From Cantharellus purpuraceus (taxonomy: Eukaryota > Basidiomycota > Agaricomycetes > Cantharellales > Hydnaceae): a DNA stretch of 64,000 bases. The notes below the pieces were generated by a model. The model had not been told where the DNA came from and searched no databases. It saw nothing but the letters and a program-made list of their open reading frames with translations. The stretch lies in the NCBI GenBank assembly GCA_025174535.1, contig JALBUN010000023.1, forward strand, positions 1,426,001 to 1,490,000, read 5' to 3'. The position numbers were made by a program, and so were the translations under genes. The first letter of the stretch is position 1, and each line of letters starts with the position of its first letter. Below are positions 19,262-30,172 of this stretch, in pieces.

Positions 19262-20603
19262 TTACGAGGTATTCAAAGGGCTTTTCTGATCACATTTGGC
19301 TACAGCGTCGAGCAACAGTTCGAAGAACTCGGGCACCTTGCGAGGACGTCAGTGTGTGGCAAAACGAAGACAAAAACCGACACGTGCATTCACGAACTCA
19401 GCCACAAGACAGTTCTTTCCGAGGCGTCCCCAAGAAGAATCGCATGAACGATAGTTCCAGACATCTACAACAGTCTCCCCAATGGAATGGTGACCAGCAA
19501 CCTCCACGTCTACTCTATATCGCTTGCATTGAAAAAGGTCTGGACGTACTATATACGCGATGGTAAGGGCATCATGCAGAGGGGGCCCATCTTCAAACCC
19601 AAATGTTGACTTATATGCGTCGGCAAAATAAGTGAGCATAGTGGACAACGTATGCCGAAGAGGTGTGAGAGACTTGGGAAGTGATTCGGAAGTCTCAGGT
19701 TGCTGTGCGTGAGGTGAGAGGAGACGGGAATGAATGGCCCGAGTAAGTATCACTTGGTGAGTGACGTTAATGGGTATCATGGTCTTTCTGACAGGGAAAT
19801 CTAAAACGATTTGAGATGCCTCCGCTTGAAGCTCTGTCAATCTACGGCATTTGCGACGGTAAATGACTGAACGAGGCTTACGGTCACACAAAATATTGTA
19901 TTCTGAGAATTGAGGTCAGTAATCCATGCCCGAGGATAGGTTGGACTCCTACCAGCGACGGCACTTCTGTTACCGAGACCTACGCCCCCACCCATGAATA
20001 CAATCTCTTCGATCGCAGGTTTCAAGTCCGGAAATACACTTAGGAATAACGCAAGGTTGGTCTGGGGCCCTGTTGTGACCAGTGTCGTGCGCTGACCGCG
20101 CCCATCATCCCAAGTCTCCTGGATGGCTATGGCCATGGCCTGTATGGCTCTGGCATTTCTAATATGCTGAATGCGTGCCTGTACGAGGGGATCCGAAAAT
20201 GCAGGAAGTCCCTCCACGCCACCAAGCCCGTCTACGCCATGAATCTCAGGATCCGCTTTTGCTTCCCGCATCAAGGGCTTGGCGGCTCCAACATAGGCAT
20301 GTGGGCCGTGGAGTGGAGCACCAAACGCATGTAACAGTCTCAAAGCATTTTTCCATGTGTCACTCGAAGATGCATTACCATGAACCTATACAGGTATATA
20401 CTCTCGTATTTATATTCGAAATTGGATGGAAGCGATAAGCGTCTTACTGTTGAAACACCCAAAAGTTTGATTTCAGGGCAGTTGAGGGCTAAAAGAATGG
20501 CGACTGCATCGTCGTGGCCCTAGATTGTCTGTTCCAAAATAGAAAATGTAGAGCGTAATGAGAAGCATACTGGATCGGCATCCAACCAAATAGCTCTTGC
20601 CAT
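19262..20603 (-). CDS. URH1: Uridine/inosine nucleoside N-ribohydrolase
   Basis: The enzyme splits ribonucleosides into base and ribose in pyrimidine/purine salvage. The start at 20603 gives MARAIWLDADPGHDDAVAIL, which contains the calcium-binding DxDPGxDD motif spanning an intron at ADP|GHDD. Further family blocks are LLGVSTVHGNASSSDTW, RQTTLVTTGPQTNLALFL-like (RTTLVTTGPQTNLALFLSVF), EEIVFMGGGVGLGN, AEFN-type metal-site region and GPPLHDALTIAYIVRPDLF with the active-site His-Asp. The last intron (GTGAAT...GCAAG, 57 nt) joins AEF to VPEFFELLLDAV. Length is about 375 residues. It is divergent from PPP4R2, 226 bp apart. Confidence 0.88.
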
Positions 20604-20829
20604 ACTTCAAGTTTTGCTCCCTACATTGCATCAAATATCCAGTCAATGTTGACGAGCGGATGCTTACTAGTCCAACTGGATTCAACGCCAACTGTAGTTG
20701 AGCAGCAAGAAGCCATTATCTCAAACGCAGATCTATATGTAGGACCATCGTACCTAAGTATGCTTGGAGCGCGGTGCTTTGATCAAAGTAGCAAACAGCA
20801 GCATACGGAGCATTACGTAACCAACCATC

Positions 20830-22112
20830 ATGGACGCTGCAAACGGGACAGCAGATGTCCCCGAGCCATTCGAATGGCGGCCAGGTAGATATCATCATAC
20901 CTCTGAAGCTCTGTGTTGCTCATCTTATCCGTGATTCAAGAGTACGATGCGGTTCTTCAGAAAGTCGCGCACACAGACATTGTCGAGTGCGTACGTCCAA
21001 CTAGATGTCCAGAATAAAGTGTAGTTGTCAACGATGGTGTAGCACCGAATGGAAACGTGTTCGGGAAATGATAAAACACAGAATCAATAATGTAAGTTCG
21101 TGGCTACTTTGGCCTTGAGGGTATTGCTTCCTTACCACGGTTCGATGCTATAGAACATCCGCCAGTATTTGTCAGGCGATTGGAATGTTTCGACAGAAAT
21201 GAATCCCCCAAAGTCACCTGAACCGAAGCCTCAGTCTTCTCCCATGTCTTTGCCGCCTTCATCCCCGCCGACACTTCCACCTTCGCCTGCCCATCAGGGT
21301 CTGGTCATCCCACCGTTTCCCATGCGAGAACGAAAGAGAAACAGCGTAATTCGGGTCTTCAAAAGCTGCATGGACGACAAGGAGGCCAATGATTCCAAAC
21401 GCCAAATTTTCGAACAATTAGAATATTTCGACAGGTACGCCGGGTCAACATACTGGCGCTTTCATACGCTATGCTAACATGTAACAGTAACCCACCATTC
21501 ACTATCCAGCGCCTTTGCGAGCTTTGTATCGAGCCGAGGAAACATTACAAAACCGTTGGAAAGTACCTCCGAGCTCTGGAGAGAACGATTCTCGTCACGT
21601 CGACAAGGGACATGTACCCAGATGGCGATAATGAGAACGTAGAGATGGGAACGGTGTTCGGAGACAATGAATCTCTGCGAGTAGCCATGACACCAGTGTT
21701 CAGTCCCATACCCTTTTTGCATGATGATGCACGCCGTTCAAGATCACCATCACCATTTGAACTTGCTGCAACAAAACGTCCGCCAAAGCCTGTCGATGAT
21801 TTCGAGCGGCCGTCTCATGACGTGTCGGCACCTCGTCACGGCCTAGGGCTTGTCGACGAGCTTGACGATCCCAAACCAGGACATCTTGCCGATCATCCCA
21901 AGTCATTAACGACGGTAACGAGTGCCGACCCTATTCCTCCTTTAAGTGAGAGGTTTGTCAAGTCCACTAGTCCAGGGCCAGAGGCAGAGGAAGGCACGCG
22001 AGATGTGTCAGAGACTGCGGACGCGCGACAAGCTGAAGATGCTGAGGTGGAGGGAATGGTTTTGAATGACAATGTACTAGAAGACGAGGATAAGGAAAAT
22101 AGACCATCATAA
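20830..22112 (+). CDS. PPP4R2: Protein phosphatase 4 regulatory subunit 2 (PPP4R2)
   Basis: PPP4R2 is the core regulatory partner of the PP4 catalytic subunit, linked to DNA damage recovery. The spliced N terminus reads MDAANGTADVPEPFEWRPG, EYDAVLQKVAHTDIV and WKRVREMIKHRINN. A Pro/Ser-rich loop follows, then the conserved block PPFTIQRLCELCIEPRKHYK TVGKYLRALERTILVTST that defines the family. The C-terminal half is acidic and Ser/Pro-rich (DELDDPKPG, VLEDEDKENRPS). About four introns; stop at 22110-22112. The gap to the start of RPT3 is 116 bp on the same strand. Confidence 0.85.
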
Positions 22113-22228
22113 TAACGACTGTGTAGTTCTATCGCTTACTGTGTTTTGAATTTATGGCAGCTTCATTAGCTCGCCGAGACCAAACATGTACAAGCGCGCT
22201 TTACAGGACGCGTCACTCTTCTTCAACC

Positions 22229-23877
22229 ATGGACGAAATTGGAATTGTCGACATACAGAAAGAGGTATTGTAGCTTGTTTCCTTCACCACCTAGAAGCTC
22301 AATATATTTTTATCAGGAGCCTACCTTTGAGTCCGTTGTCACCGAAAAATCAGCACTGTTTCAAGAGCTCCAAGAAGATGACTATTACATCAGGCTCAAG
22401 AAACTTACTCGCCATCTGGAGATGCTTGAAATCCAGGAGTCCTACATCAAAGACGAGCAGATGAATCTAAAACGAGAGCTCATTCGCGCTCAAGAAGAAG
22501 TTAAACGTATTCAGTCTGTCCCGCTTGTCATCGGTCAGTTCCTTGAACCCATAGACCAACATACTGGTATCGTCGGCTCTACCACTGGCTCCAACTATGT
22601 TGTGCGCATACTCTCCACTCTTGATAGAGAGCTTTTGAAGCCGTCATCATCCGTAGCGCTACATCGGCATTCCAATGCCCTGGTTGATATCTTACCACCC
22701 GAAGCCGATTCGTCAATCGCCATGTTGGGGCAGGAGGAGAAACCTGATGTTAGTTATCAGGACGTAGGAGGGATGGACGCACAGAAGCAGGAGATCCGAG
22801 AAGCAGTCGAATTGCCTTTAACGCACTTTGACCTTTACAAGAAAATAGGAATAGATCCACCACGAGGAGTGCTACTTTATGGACCTCCAGGTCAGTTACA
22901 CCTGTTTTTTATGGTCTACATACACCTATTCGTGTCAAATACAGGCACCGGGAAGACTATGCTAGTGAAGGCTGTTGCACACCATACTACTGCTGCTTTC
23001 ATTCGGGTGGTCGGTAGTGAATTTGTCCAAAAGTACCTTGGCGAGGGTCCCCGCATGGTTCGCGACGTATTCCGACTGGCTCGAGAGAACGCACCAGCAA
23101 TCATATTTATTGACGAGATTGACGCCATCGCTACAAAGCGATTTGATGCACAAACGGGTGCAGACAGAGAGGTACAACGAATACTATTGGAGCTGTTGAA
23201 TCAAATGGACGGATTCGACCAGGGAAGCAACGTCAAAGCAAGTGCTTTTTTACAATTTGGTCTTTAGCTCCTGACCTTTGGCCAGGTTATCATGGCCACA
23301 AACCGGGCGGATACACTGGACCCTGCTCTACTTCGACCTGGTCGTTTGGACCGTAAAATTGAATTTCCATTACCCTCTCGCCGTGAGAAGCGTCTCATCT
23401 TTCAGACAATCACGAGCAAGATGAACTTGGGCCCGGATGTGGATCTAGAAGATTGTGTGTTTGGTCGTTAAATCCTCAACTGATCGCTACCTTACTGCGT
23501 CACTTCACAGACGTTTCGCGACCAGACCGTTTGTCTTCCGCGGAGTTAGCGTCCATTGCACAAGCCGCAGGTTTGCAGGGTATGTATTACCCGCTGCTCT
23601 AGTAGTGCTTAAGCTAATGTGGCTTCTGCAGCTGTTCGTAAAAATCGTTACGTGATATTACCGGCTGATTTCGAGGAGGCATGGAAGGTGGGTGTTTGAC
23701 TTTATTGCGGCTTTGTTTTGTCTTGTTTGACTTTTTCGCTTATGGAAATTTTCCTCGTCTGCAGCAAACCGTCAAGAGAGGAGACGAGACTCATGAATTT
23801 TGTGCGTCCTCTACCTTCAGTCATCACCTGCATTGTTACTCAATGGTATTCTACACCTTCATTTACCAGATCGATAA
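22229..23877 (+). CDS. RPT3: 26S proteasome regulatory ATPase Rpt3 (subunit 6B)
   Basis: One of the six AAA ATPases of the 19S base, which unfolds substrates for the proteasome. The N-terminal coiled coil ([33 protein letters not shown]) leads to the OB domain ([20 protein letters not shown]) and the AAA module. Walker A is GPPGTGKTML (across an intron), Walker [14 protein letters not shown], arginine fingers [13 protein letters not shown]. It ends HEFYR, an HbYX-like tail: the penultimate Tyr is there, as in Rpt3. About 415 residues, the usual length. The Walker A flank reads [12 protein letters not shown] where I would expect GCGKTMLAKAVA. Around seven introns. Confidence 0.95.
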
Positions 23878-24626
23878 ATTGTATGGTTGTTATGTGAGTA
23901 TCCAGCTAGCTCTTTTCCCTTCACGTCGCTTAGATTTCCCCAGCAATGTTTAGATGTATAATACATGCACTGTCACATCCCCTTTTTTCGGTGTCCATGC
24001 AAACCTGCGGAAAAACCTCTTATTACCCAGCTCTGTCACTTTAGCGCTCCGCTGCCTTATTTACAGTGGAGCGTTCATTTCATGAGCAAGATTGATTCCT
24101 CCCGACTCTTATTTTGCCCTGTTCTTTCACATAGACACGCCTTCACTGGTTGTGTCTAGATGGGAAGAGGATTCACACGCGGGTAACATCTTCCACTGTT
24201 TCTCAATACTATATTGAGCGGTCTGCAATTTGTATATTGTGAGTGACCTGTACTTCAATGTGTGATACTCACTTCCTGGGGGACCAGACTCTCTGAATAT
24301 GAAAATGACTGCTACCATCGTAGTGTACCTCTATAAGAAATCTGCTCCCTCACACTCTGGGCGACGCTCGTCAATACTTACGCGTCGCCTTCATTTTATG
24401 GGAGCAATAGTAATGGTGCTGACTGTATAATGCCGTCGCCCCTCTACGCTGGCACGACTCTGCTTGTCAAGAGCTTGTCCAGGGTTACGGGAAACACCTT
24501 GTCATTATCTTATGCTTGTTTCATTGGAATGTATCCAGTTCCTACTATGAATAATATCGTATATTCACCACACTGATTCTGTAAGATACGTGCTATACTT
24601 TTTAACCCAATGTAGGGGGAGTTAAC
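23878..24626. other. Intergenic, convergent 3' ends
   Basis: About 750 bp between the stops of RPT3 and the proline gene. Only short frames occur. I see no gene, repeat or RNA; the 3' untranslated tails would not fill all of it. Confidence 0.4.
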
Positions 24627-25834
24627 TTATCTTCTAAGTTCAAGTGCTTGACCCAGCTGGCTCGCTCGCTCTGTAGCAACTTGGATTGTCCGCGCAATCG
24701 TCGAACGCACCTTGCCGTCCTCAAGTGTGAGAAGTCCGGCAATCGTGCAACCACTAGGTGCTGAAGTGAAATGTAAGGAATTAGCGTATGCAGCGAAATG
24801 AATGCAAACATACTCGTGACTGCGTCTTTTATTTGGGCTGGGTGAGCTCCAGGCTGGAGTGCCATTCTTGCAGCTCCTTGCAAACCTTAGACCATGGCGC
24901 GATTTAGACTCGCATTAACGCAGAGTGAATCAGCCATGCTTACTCTGAGCTGCAAGCTCAAGAGCCTCTGGTCGAGGCAATCCCATCATAACACCTCCAT
25001 CCGCCATCGCTTCTAGAAAGAGACAAGCAAACGCAGGTCCGGAGCCAGAAAGAGCCGTGCACGCATCAAAATGCTTCTCCTCTAATACTCTGCACCGTCC
25101 AATGGAAGAAAAAATGGCCAATATAATGGCATGGTCACGCTCGATGTCAGGAGAAACAGGAATGGTGGATACTACGGTCATGCCTTCTCGGATCTTTATA
25201 GATGATCCTTAACGACAACTTCAAGTCAAAGGTAGTTTATACGCTCACTTTGCACGGCGTGTTAGGCATAGCACGAATGACCTTTGTCGACGAATCGACA
25301 AGGCCCCTTAACTGAGAAATGGTTACACCAGCAAGAATACTGATGAGGAGCTTGCCCGCCAAAGCTTCTCGCATTCCATCTTCATCTAGAATCGAGCCTG
25401 CTTGCTGCGGCTTGCAGCTGATATGACGTTGAGACTCGGAGTGTATGTTTACAGGACGGACTCACCATAGAAGTACGACGTCGGCTTGCTTTACCGCGTT
25501 TACGTTTTGCTGTGCTGAAATTTCTACACTTTCACCTAGCACACCGAGGGAAGTGAATTGCTTCTGAAGCTTCTTGATGCTATCTTCCCTATTTACGCAA
25601 GCAAGAAATCGGGATGGCAATGAAGGATCTGAGCCTTGTATCGGTGTTGTGGTCCCAGAAGTGTGATTTTCCCACTTTTGACGTGGAAGAAAAGAGGTCG
25701 ACTGCATGCTAGCTAGAGTGCCAGACAGCACCGCAACTCCCATAGTTCCACATCCTAGATCTCGTGCTCAGCACATCATTTCTTGAAGCAAAGGCTAACG
25801 AGTACCTACCCAAGACGCAGAGGGTGTAACCCAT
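24627..25834 (-). CDS. PRO3: Pyrroline-5-carboxylate reductase
   Basis: Catalyses the last step of proline synthesis, reducing pyrroline-5-carboxylate with NAD(P)H. The start at 25834 gives MGYTLCVLGCGTMGVAVLSG, a Rossmann GxGxxG split by the first intron (GTAGGT...TCTAG). Later blocks are LISILAGVTISQLRGLV, KVIRAMPNTPCKIREGM, and the family signature ACTALSGSGPAFACLFLEAM ADGGVMMGLPR. The end reads CTIAGLLTLEDGKVRSTIAR. An insertion after the Rossmann start (about 40 residues, PRQKWENHTSGTTTP) is longer than in bacterial ProC. Length is about 315 residues. It is divergent from ALG13, 73 bp between start codons. Confidence 0.92.
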
Positions 25835-25907
25835 GCCTTTGGAAGCTGAGGCTGGAAATTAACTTCTGTGGAATAGTAAGCTAGCGCGCCTTTTGTACGC
25901 GTCGCAT
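25835..25907. promoter_or_regulatory. Very short divergent promoter (PRO3/ALG13)
   Basis: Only 73 bp separate the two start codons. Core promoter and both leaders must be compressed here or extend into the coding regions. No motif was identified. Confidence 0.4.
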
Positions 25908-26527
25908 ATGCGTGTCTTTGTGACTGTAGGAGCCACAACGCCCTTTGACTCGCTTGTCGAGGCGGTTCTCTCTGACAACATACGGAAGACTTTTCTAGCC
26001 AAAGGTTACAATGAACTTGTAATCCAAGTCGGCCCGAGCGAACGGTTCCGCGACTTGCTTGAAGAACGCGATGGTCTAACTATTCACATCTGGCAACTTA
26101 AGCCTTCAATCAACGATGATCTTGAGGCATCAGACCTAGTCATTAGTCATGCCGGTGCGACTTGTGTTCGTTCGTTTCCCAAAAAGATTTGAGCAGATCG
26201 CCATCTAGGTTCTGGTTCGATATTGGACGCCTTACGATTCCACAAACCCCTCATTGCGGTGCCAAACCCGACACTACTGCATAACCATCAGACTGAGCTC
26301 GCTGAAGCACTCGAACGACGTGGATATCTTAGTTCCTCAAATGTTTCGTACGTCTTCTGCCTCAGTGTGCGATGGCTTCACAACATCAACCCTTGTTTCC
26401 ATGCAGCAACTTAGCCTCCACAATATCCACGTTTAACGCAGACAAAGTACTTCGCTTTCCTGAATTCGATGGAACCGGATTCAGATCACTGTTGGATGAG
26501 GAAATGGCGTTCGAGGCGTATAAGTAG
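25908..26527 (+). CDS. ALG13: UDP-GlcNAc transferase catalytic subunit Alg13
   Basis: Alg13 adds the second GlcNAc to dolichol-PP-GlcNAc on the cytosolic face of the ER, bound to the membrane anchor Alg14. The start at 25908 gives [20 protein letters not shown], the typical beginning. ELVIQVGPS and [20 protein letters not shown] lie on either side of a 53-nt intron (GTGCGA...ATCTAG) that splits the Gly codon of [36 protein letters not shown] is the GT28-type nucleotide-sugar site. About 170 residues, with no membrane segment. ALG14 is not in this window. Confidence 0.9.
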
Positions 26528-26603
26528 GACAGCTATCGAGAACACCTGGGGCAGTTACAGCTCGATAGGTCTGGACTAAATATGAAGGCCAGAGGTATTT
26601 AAT

Positions 26604-27628
26604 TCATATAAGTAGACTCGGGTTTGTGGACTGTGTCCTGGACCTGCGACTGGATGGGACCCCCACTGCCACGGTGTCGAAACACCCACCGGCCTCCAGA
26701 AACAGAAAACGAGTGCCAACTCTCCGACCTTGCTCTTCTGAATGAGTAATCCAAATGATTGCTTTCACAGTTGAGCTTTCGTCCTTTATCAAAGTCTGCA
26801 GCGATGCCTCTACCAAGGCCGTAGTTCCTGCGTCCAGAGCTGATGTAGGTTCTATTGCTTTATGCATTAGGACAGGAAAGGCAGAAAGCAGCGCAGGATT
26901 GACCGTCGATAAGCAGAACCTCTGCGCCCGGAATGCCTACAGCAATGGCTAACGCAATCCTTTGTGACTCTCCTCCGCTCAATTTTGACCAAGGACGATC
27001 CCATAGGTCCTCGTCCACACCCCATTGTTCCGCAATCCGCATGGGACTAAACCTTGCACCCGGCTGGGCTGGGCTGGAATTGGCAAAAGATCCCAGGCCA
27101 TTTTGAAAAGGATGTGTCCCCTTGCCTTTATGCTTGACAGACTTTCGCGAAGAGAAGGACAACACCATATCAACGAACTCCCGAGGCGTCCCCGGAAGCA
27201 ATGATGGGCGTTGTGGTACATATTGAACAAGAGTCCGGTACAACGGAACTCCTACGATAAGTCAGTAACATAAAACAGCAAATGCGACAGAATCTGCGTT
27301 CACCGTGCTGTGTCGGTTTCCTATAAGATGCTGGGTGAATCCTGTCAAGTTCTGGAACACAAAGCGACGTACCGGCCATGAAGTAGAACCTCTCCCTGAT
27401 ACATGTTGAGATGTGACAAGCATTTGAGCAATGTCGTCTTTCTACTCTGACAATGAGAACACTCGAAATGCTGGTAGCTGAGAATACCAACCCTGATCCA
27501 CTCCTACCAGACAGGACTATGATATCGCCAGCATGCACATCGAACGAGATATCTACCAGGGTAGGTTGATCTTTGGTTTTGTGACACCAGAGGTTTTGGA
27601 CGGAAAGCAAGGTATTACTGTCCGACAT
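26604..27628 (-). CDS. Stand-alone ABC ATPase (YbbL/FetA/STAR1-like)
   Basis: A single nucleotide-binding domain of about 270 residues with no membrane segment. All motifs are visible after splicing: Walker A GRSGSGKTTLLKC, Q-loop VQYVPQRPSLLPG, signature KLSGGESQRIALAIAV, Walker B and D-loop VLLIDEPTSALDAGTT, and H-loop IIWITHSEEQG. The start at 27628 is MSDSNTLLSVQNLWCHK. Domain order and size are like bacterial YbbL/FetA and plant STAR1, which pair with a separate membrane protein. No such partner is next to it. An insert rich in Ser/Lys/Gly (SSRKSVKHKGKGTHPFQNG) sits between Q-loop and signature. Substrate unknown. Confidence 0.8.
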
Positions 27629-27725
27629 GGTGTCCTGCAACAAGCCCGCCAGAGAGGACAAGTTTATATTTAGGTCACATGATGCTCTCGGTATGCACAT
27701 CTAGGATCATGATAATTACTACATG

Positions 27726-29015
27726 TCACGGCTGTGGAGGCAGACCCTGCGCATCCATCTCTTCTTGAGATAAACTCGACAACTCAATCATAACACCAAC
27801 ACCAACTTTTGCCGCATTCTGAATGAACCAGTATGAGTGATGGCTCGACAGTCTAGTTGAACTACTGACTTTGAAGTGGTCGATCTCGCCTGAGACAAGG
27901 AATGACAAAGTTGGGGCAAATCGTTGCTCAAGTAACGCAGAGACTTTGCCCGACGAGTCTATCTGGGCACGGAATGTAGCCATCCGTAAGTCATACTTTG
28001 CCCCCAGTGTGGCAATTGCGTCTCTTCGCGCAGGCGCCGCAATAACTTGGAGATCAGCAGCCACTTCCACCTTTTCGCCCAGCTTTTGCCAGTACGTAGC
28101 TTGGAGGATCCCGGCAGGTTGGAACTGCGCCGTCGCGATCCAGTCATTCTTCTTGCCGGCATACTTCAACAAATATGATGTGGTAATCTCCTCCATATCT
28201 GGTGTCGGCCGTTGATATAGCGTCTCAAAACCAAGTGCAAGATTCTTGGTTAATGACTGTAAATAGTTGCCAATATAAATGCCGGTCAAATCTGTAGGTG
28301 ACGGGTTGATGGCCTTGAGGTTGGCGCTATAGTCCTGGCCTTGATAGTCATGTTCAAGTTGGACCATATTGTGCCCATCACGGTGAGAGAACTACATAAC
28401 TATGAGGTTTGACACGACGAAATCCATCTACGTAGGGGTGGGACGTGCCTGAGCTTGGACCTTTGTCACATTATTGGCTGACCATCCTTGGTTGAGCCTC
28501 GCATTCACGTTACCGTCGTGATCAACACCGCCTTGCATGAAAATCTGAGAGGCCGGTAACGAATCACGAGGTGAAGCATGGAGAGTCAGCACATACATTT
28601 TGGGTAGCAAAAACAGTCCCAAAATTGTAAGATGGGGATGATGTTTGCGAACCAAGCGTGAAGGAATGCGTTGTCTGAAATGCTGGGCTCATAGACAGTC
28701 CCTTTGTGATATCAGCTCGTGCGCCATCGAAGAAAAAATTTGTGAGATGGGTGTCTGAGTAGGAAGTACGTTAGATTGAACGGAGGGTCATTGATGGGAT
28801 ACGAGCGCACTTTTGACTTCCTTCTGCAGATTCTCAACCGTGCCCGGGTTTGGAAGACCCAGAGAGGTTCGCCATTGGGAGAACCTATTATAGACACTTT
28901 GTAGGGGAGTCAAGGGGGAAAAATAGGATGATGACGACGAGGTGGCTATGGAGGAGGATGCTGGGGGTGGAGCAGATGGAAAATCCTCCTTTTCAGTAAA
29001 GGACGAGGTGGACAT
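27726..29015 (-). CDS. TOM40: Mitochondrial import channel Tom40
   Basis: Tom40 is the beta-barrel pore of the TOM complex in the outer mitochondrial membrane. The start at 29015 gives MSTSSFTEKEDFPSAPPPAS, a disordered leader, then SVYNRFSQWRTSLGLPNPGT VENLQKEVK. The barrel follows: DTHLTNFFFDGARADITKGL SMSPAFQTTHSFTLGS, then VNARLNQGWSANNVTK, VQLEHDYQGQDYSANLKAIN, GIYIGNYLQSLTKNLALGFE, KYAGKKNDWIATAQ, and FRAQIDSSGKVSALLEQRF. About 370 residues, matching the family. Three or four introns. The ABC ATPase gene follows on the same strand 97 bp downstream. Confidence 0.93.
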
Positions 29016-30172
29016 CACGTCCACGCTGCTCGTCGCGTATATGACGAAAAATAACGAGCGCCAGGCGGACTTTGAACACCTGCACCAATCAAGTTTCGAT
29101 GTCCAAAGTCTTGTTGCATGTTGCACGCTACTAGTATGCCAAGAATAGTAGTGTACGAGTTGGCTAGAAAGCTCCGTTATCTGTTGCTTGGAACGATGCT
29201 CGCTGATCGTCTGGTGCTGACTGCGTGAATGATTGATTGAGTGGTCGCCTCCAGAAGTGGCTGGTAGTCTTCATGTACAGCTTCTTTGTCATAACCTGCC
29301 ACGCTACCTCAACAACTCAAACTGTGTTACATTTATCTCTCGCCCAAAGTAATCTTCCCGGTTGCTTTCAAGTTGATCGTAGGTCTGTGACTCGTGTCTC
29401 TCGCTGGAGTTTGTCGTCTTCAGCTATCAGCAGTCTAATCCTTAATAAAGCGGAAAAGACTTGAGGCTTGGTGCGCTCCTAAGTTTGCTTCATCTGTATA
29501 TTGTACCTCGGCTTATTTGTTATGTCTACAGCTAGCAATGGGACATATGCTTTTCTTGGTAAATGCCTTTGAGCTTATCTCATCTTTTATGAGTCACCAC
29601 GATATCGAGAGCATCGCGGCACACTTTTATGAGGAGAGACATGCAGTTGTTTTATGGGAATTACTGGAACCAAGTGATGCAATATTTCAGGACAACGGCT
29701 TCGGGTTTGGGAGTCCAGACGAATTTGCATCTTCAATCAGCAACAACATATGGCCGAGCTGTGCTTTGAATGTTGAATCACATACCATATCCCACTTTTG
29801 ACGGCTGAGACCCCTCGAGGCCTCAGCAAGCTGCCATGATTCGCCATTCTTGCAGTTGAGTACTGTCAACTGTGTATTATAGATAGTTGCGCGCTTGAGC
29901 ATCTCTCTTCCTCATGGCCTTCGGGCATATGCAGTCTCTTTTGCTTTGCATTAAGAACGTAGCTATATCTGTATCTTGATTTCGATCCTAAGCGCCTACT
30001 TGAACGCTTTTGGTGAGGTTTGAAGCAGCGCAGCACCAACCCTGATTGACCTCGCGACTACCTCTTATTCTTACAACCACTTCACTATCACTTTTGTTTG
30101 TTTCAGCATTATCGACCTCATTATATCCTGAACGCTGCTGTAATTGTCTAATAGTAGTATCGCAATCGCAAG
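29016..30172. other. Intergenic, divergent promoters (TOM40 / mannosyltransferase)
   Basis: About 1.16 kb between divergent start codons. Open frames here are short and without recognisable domains, and I see no repeat. The length is unusual for this compact window and may include long leaders or an undetected small gene. Confidence 0.4.
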
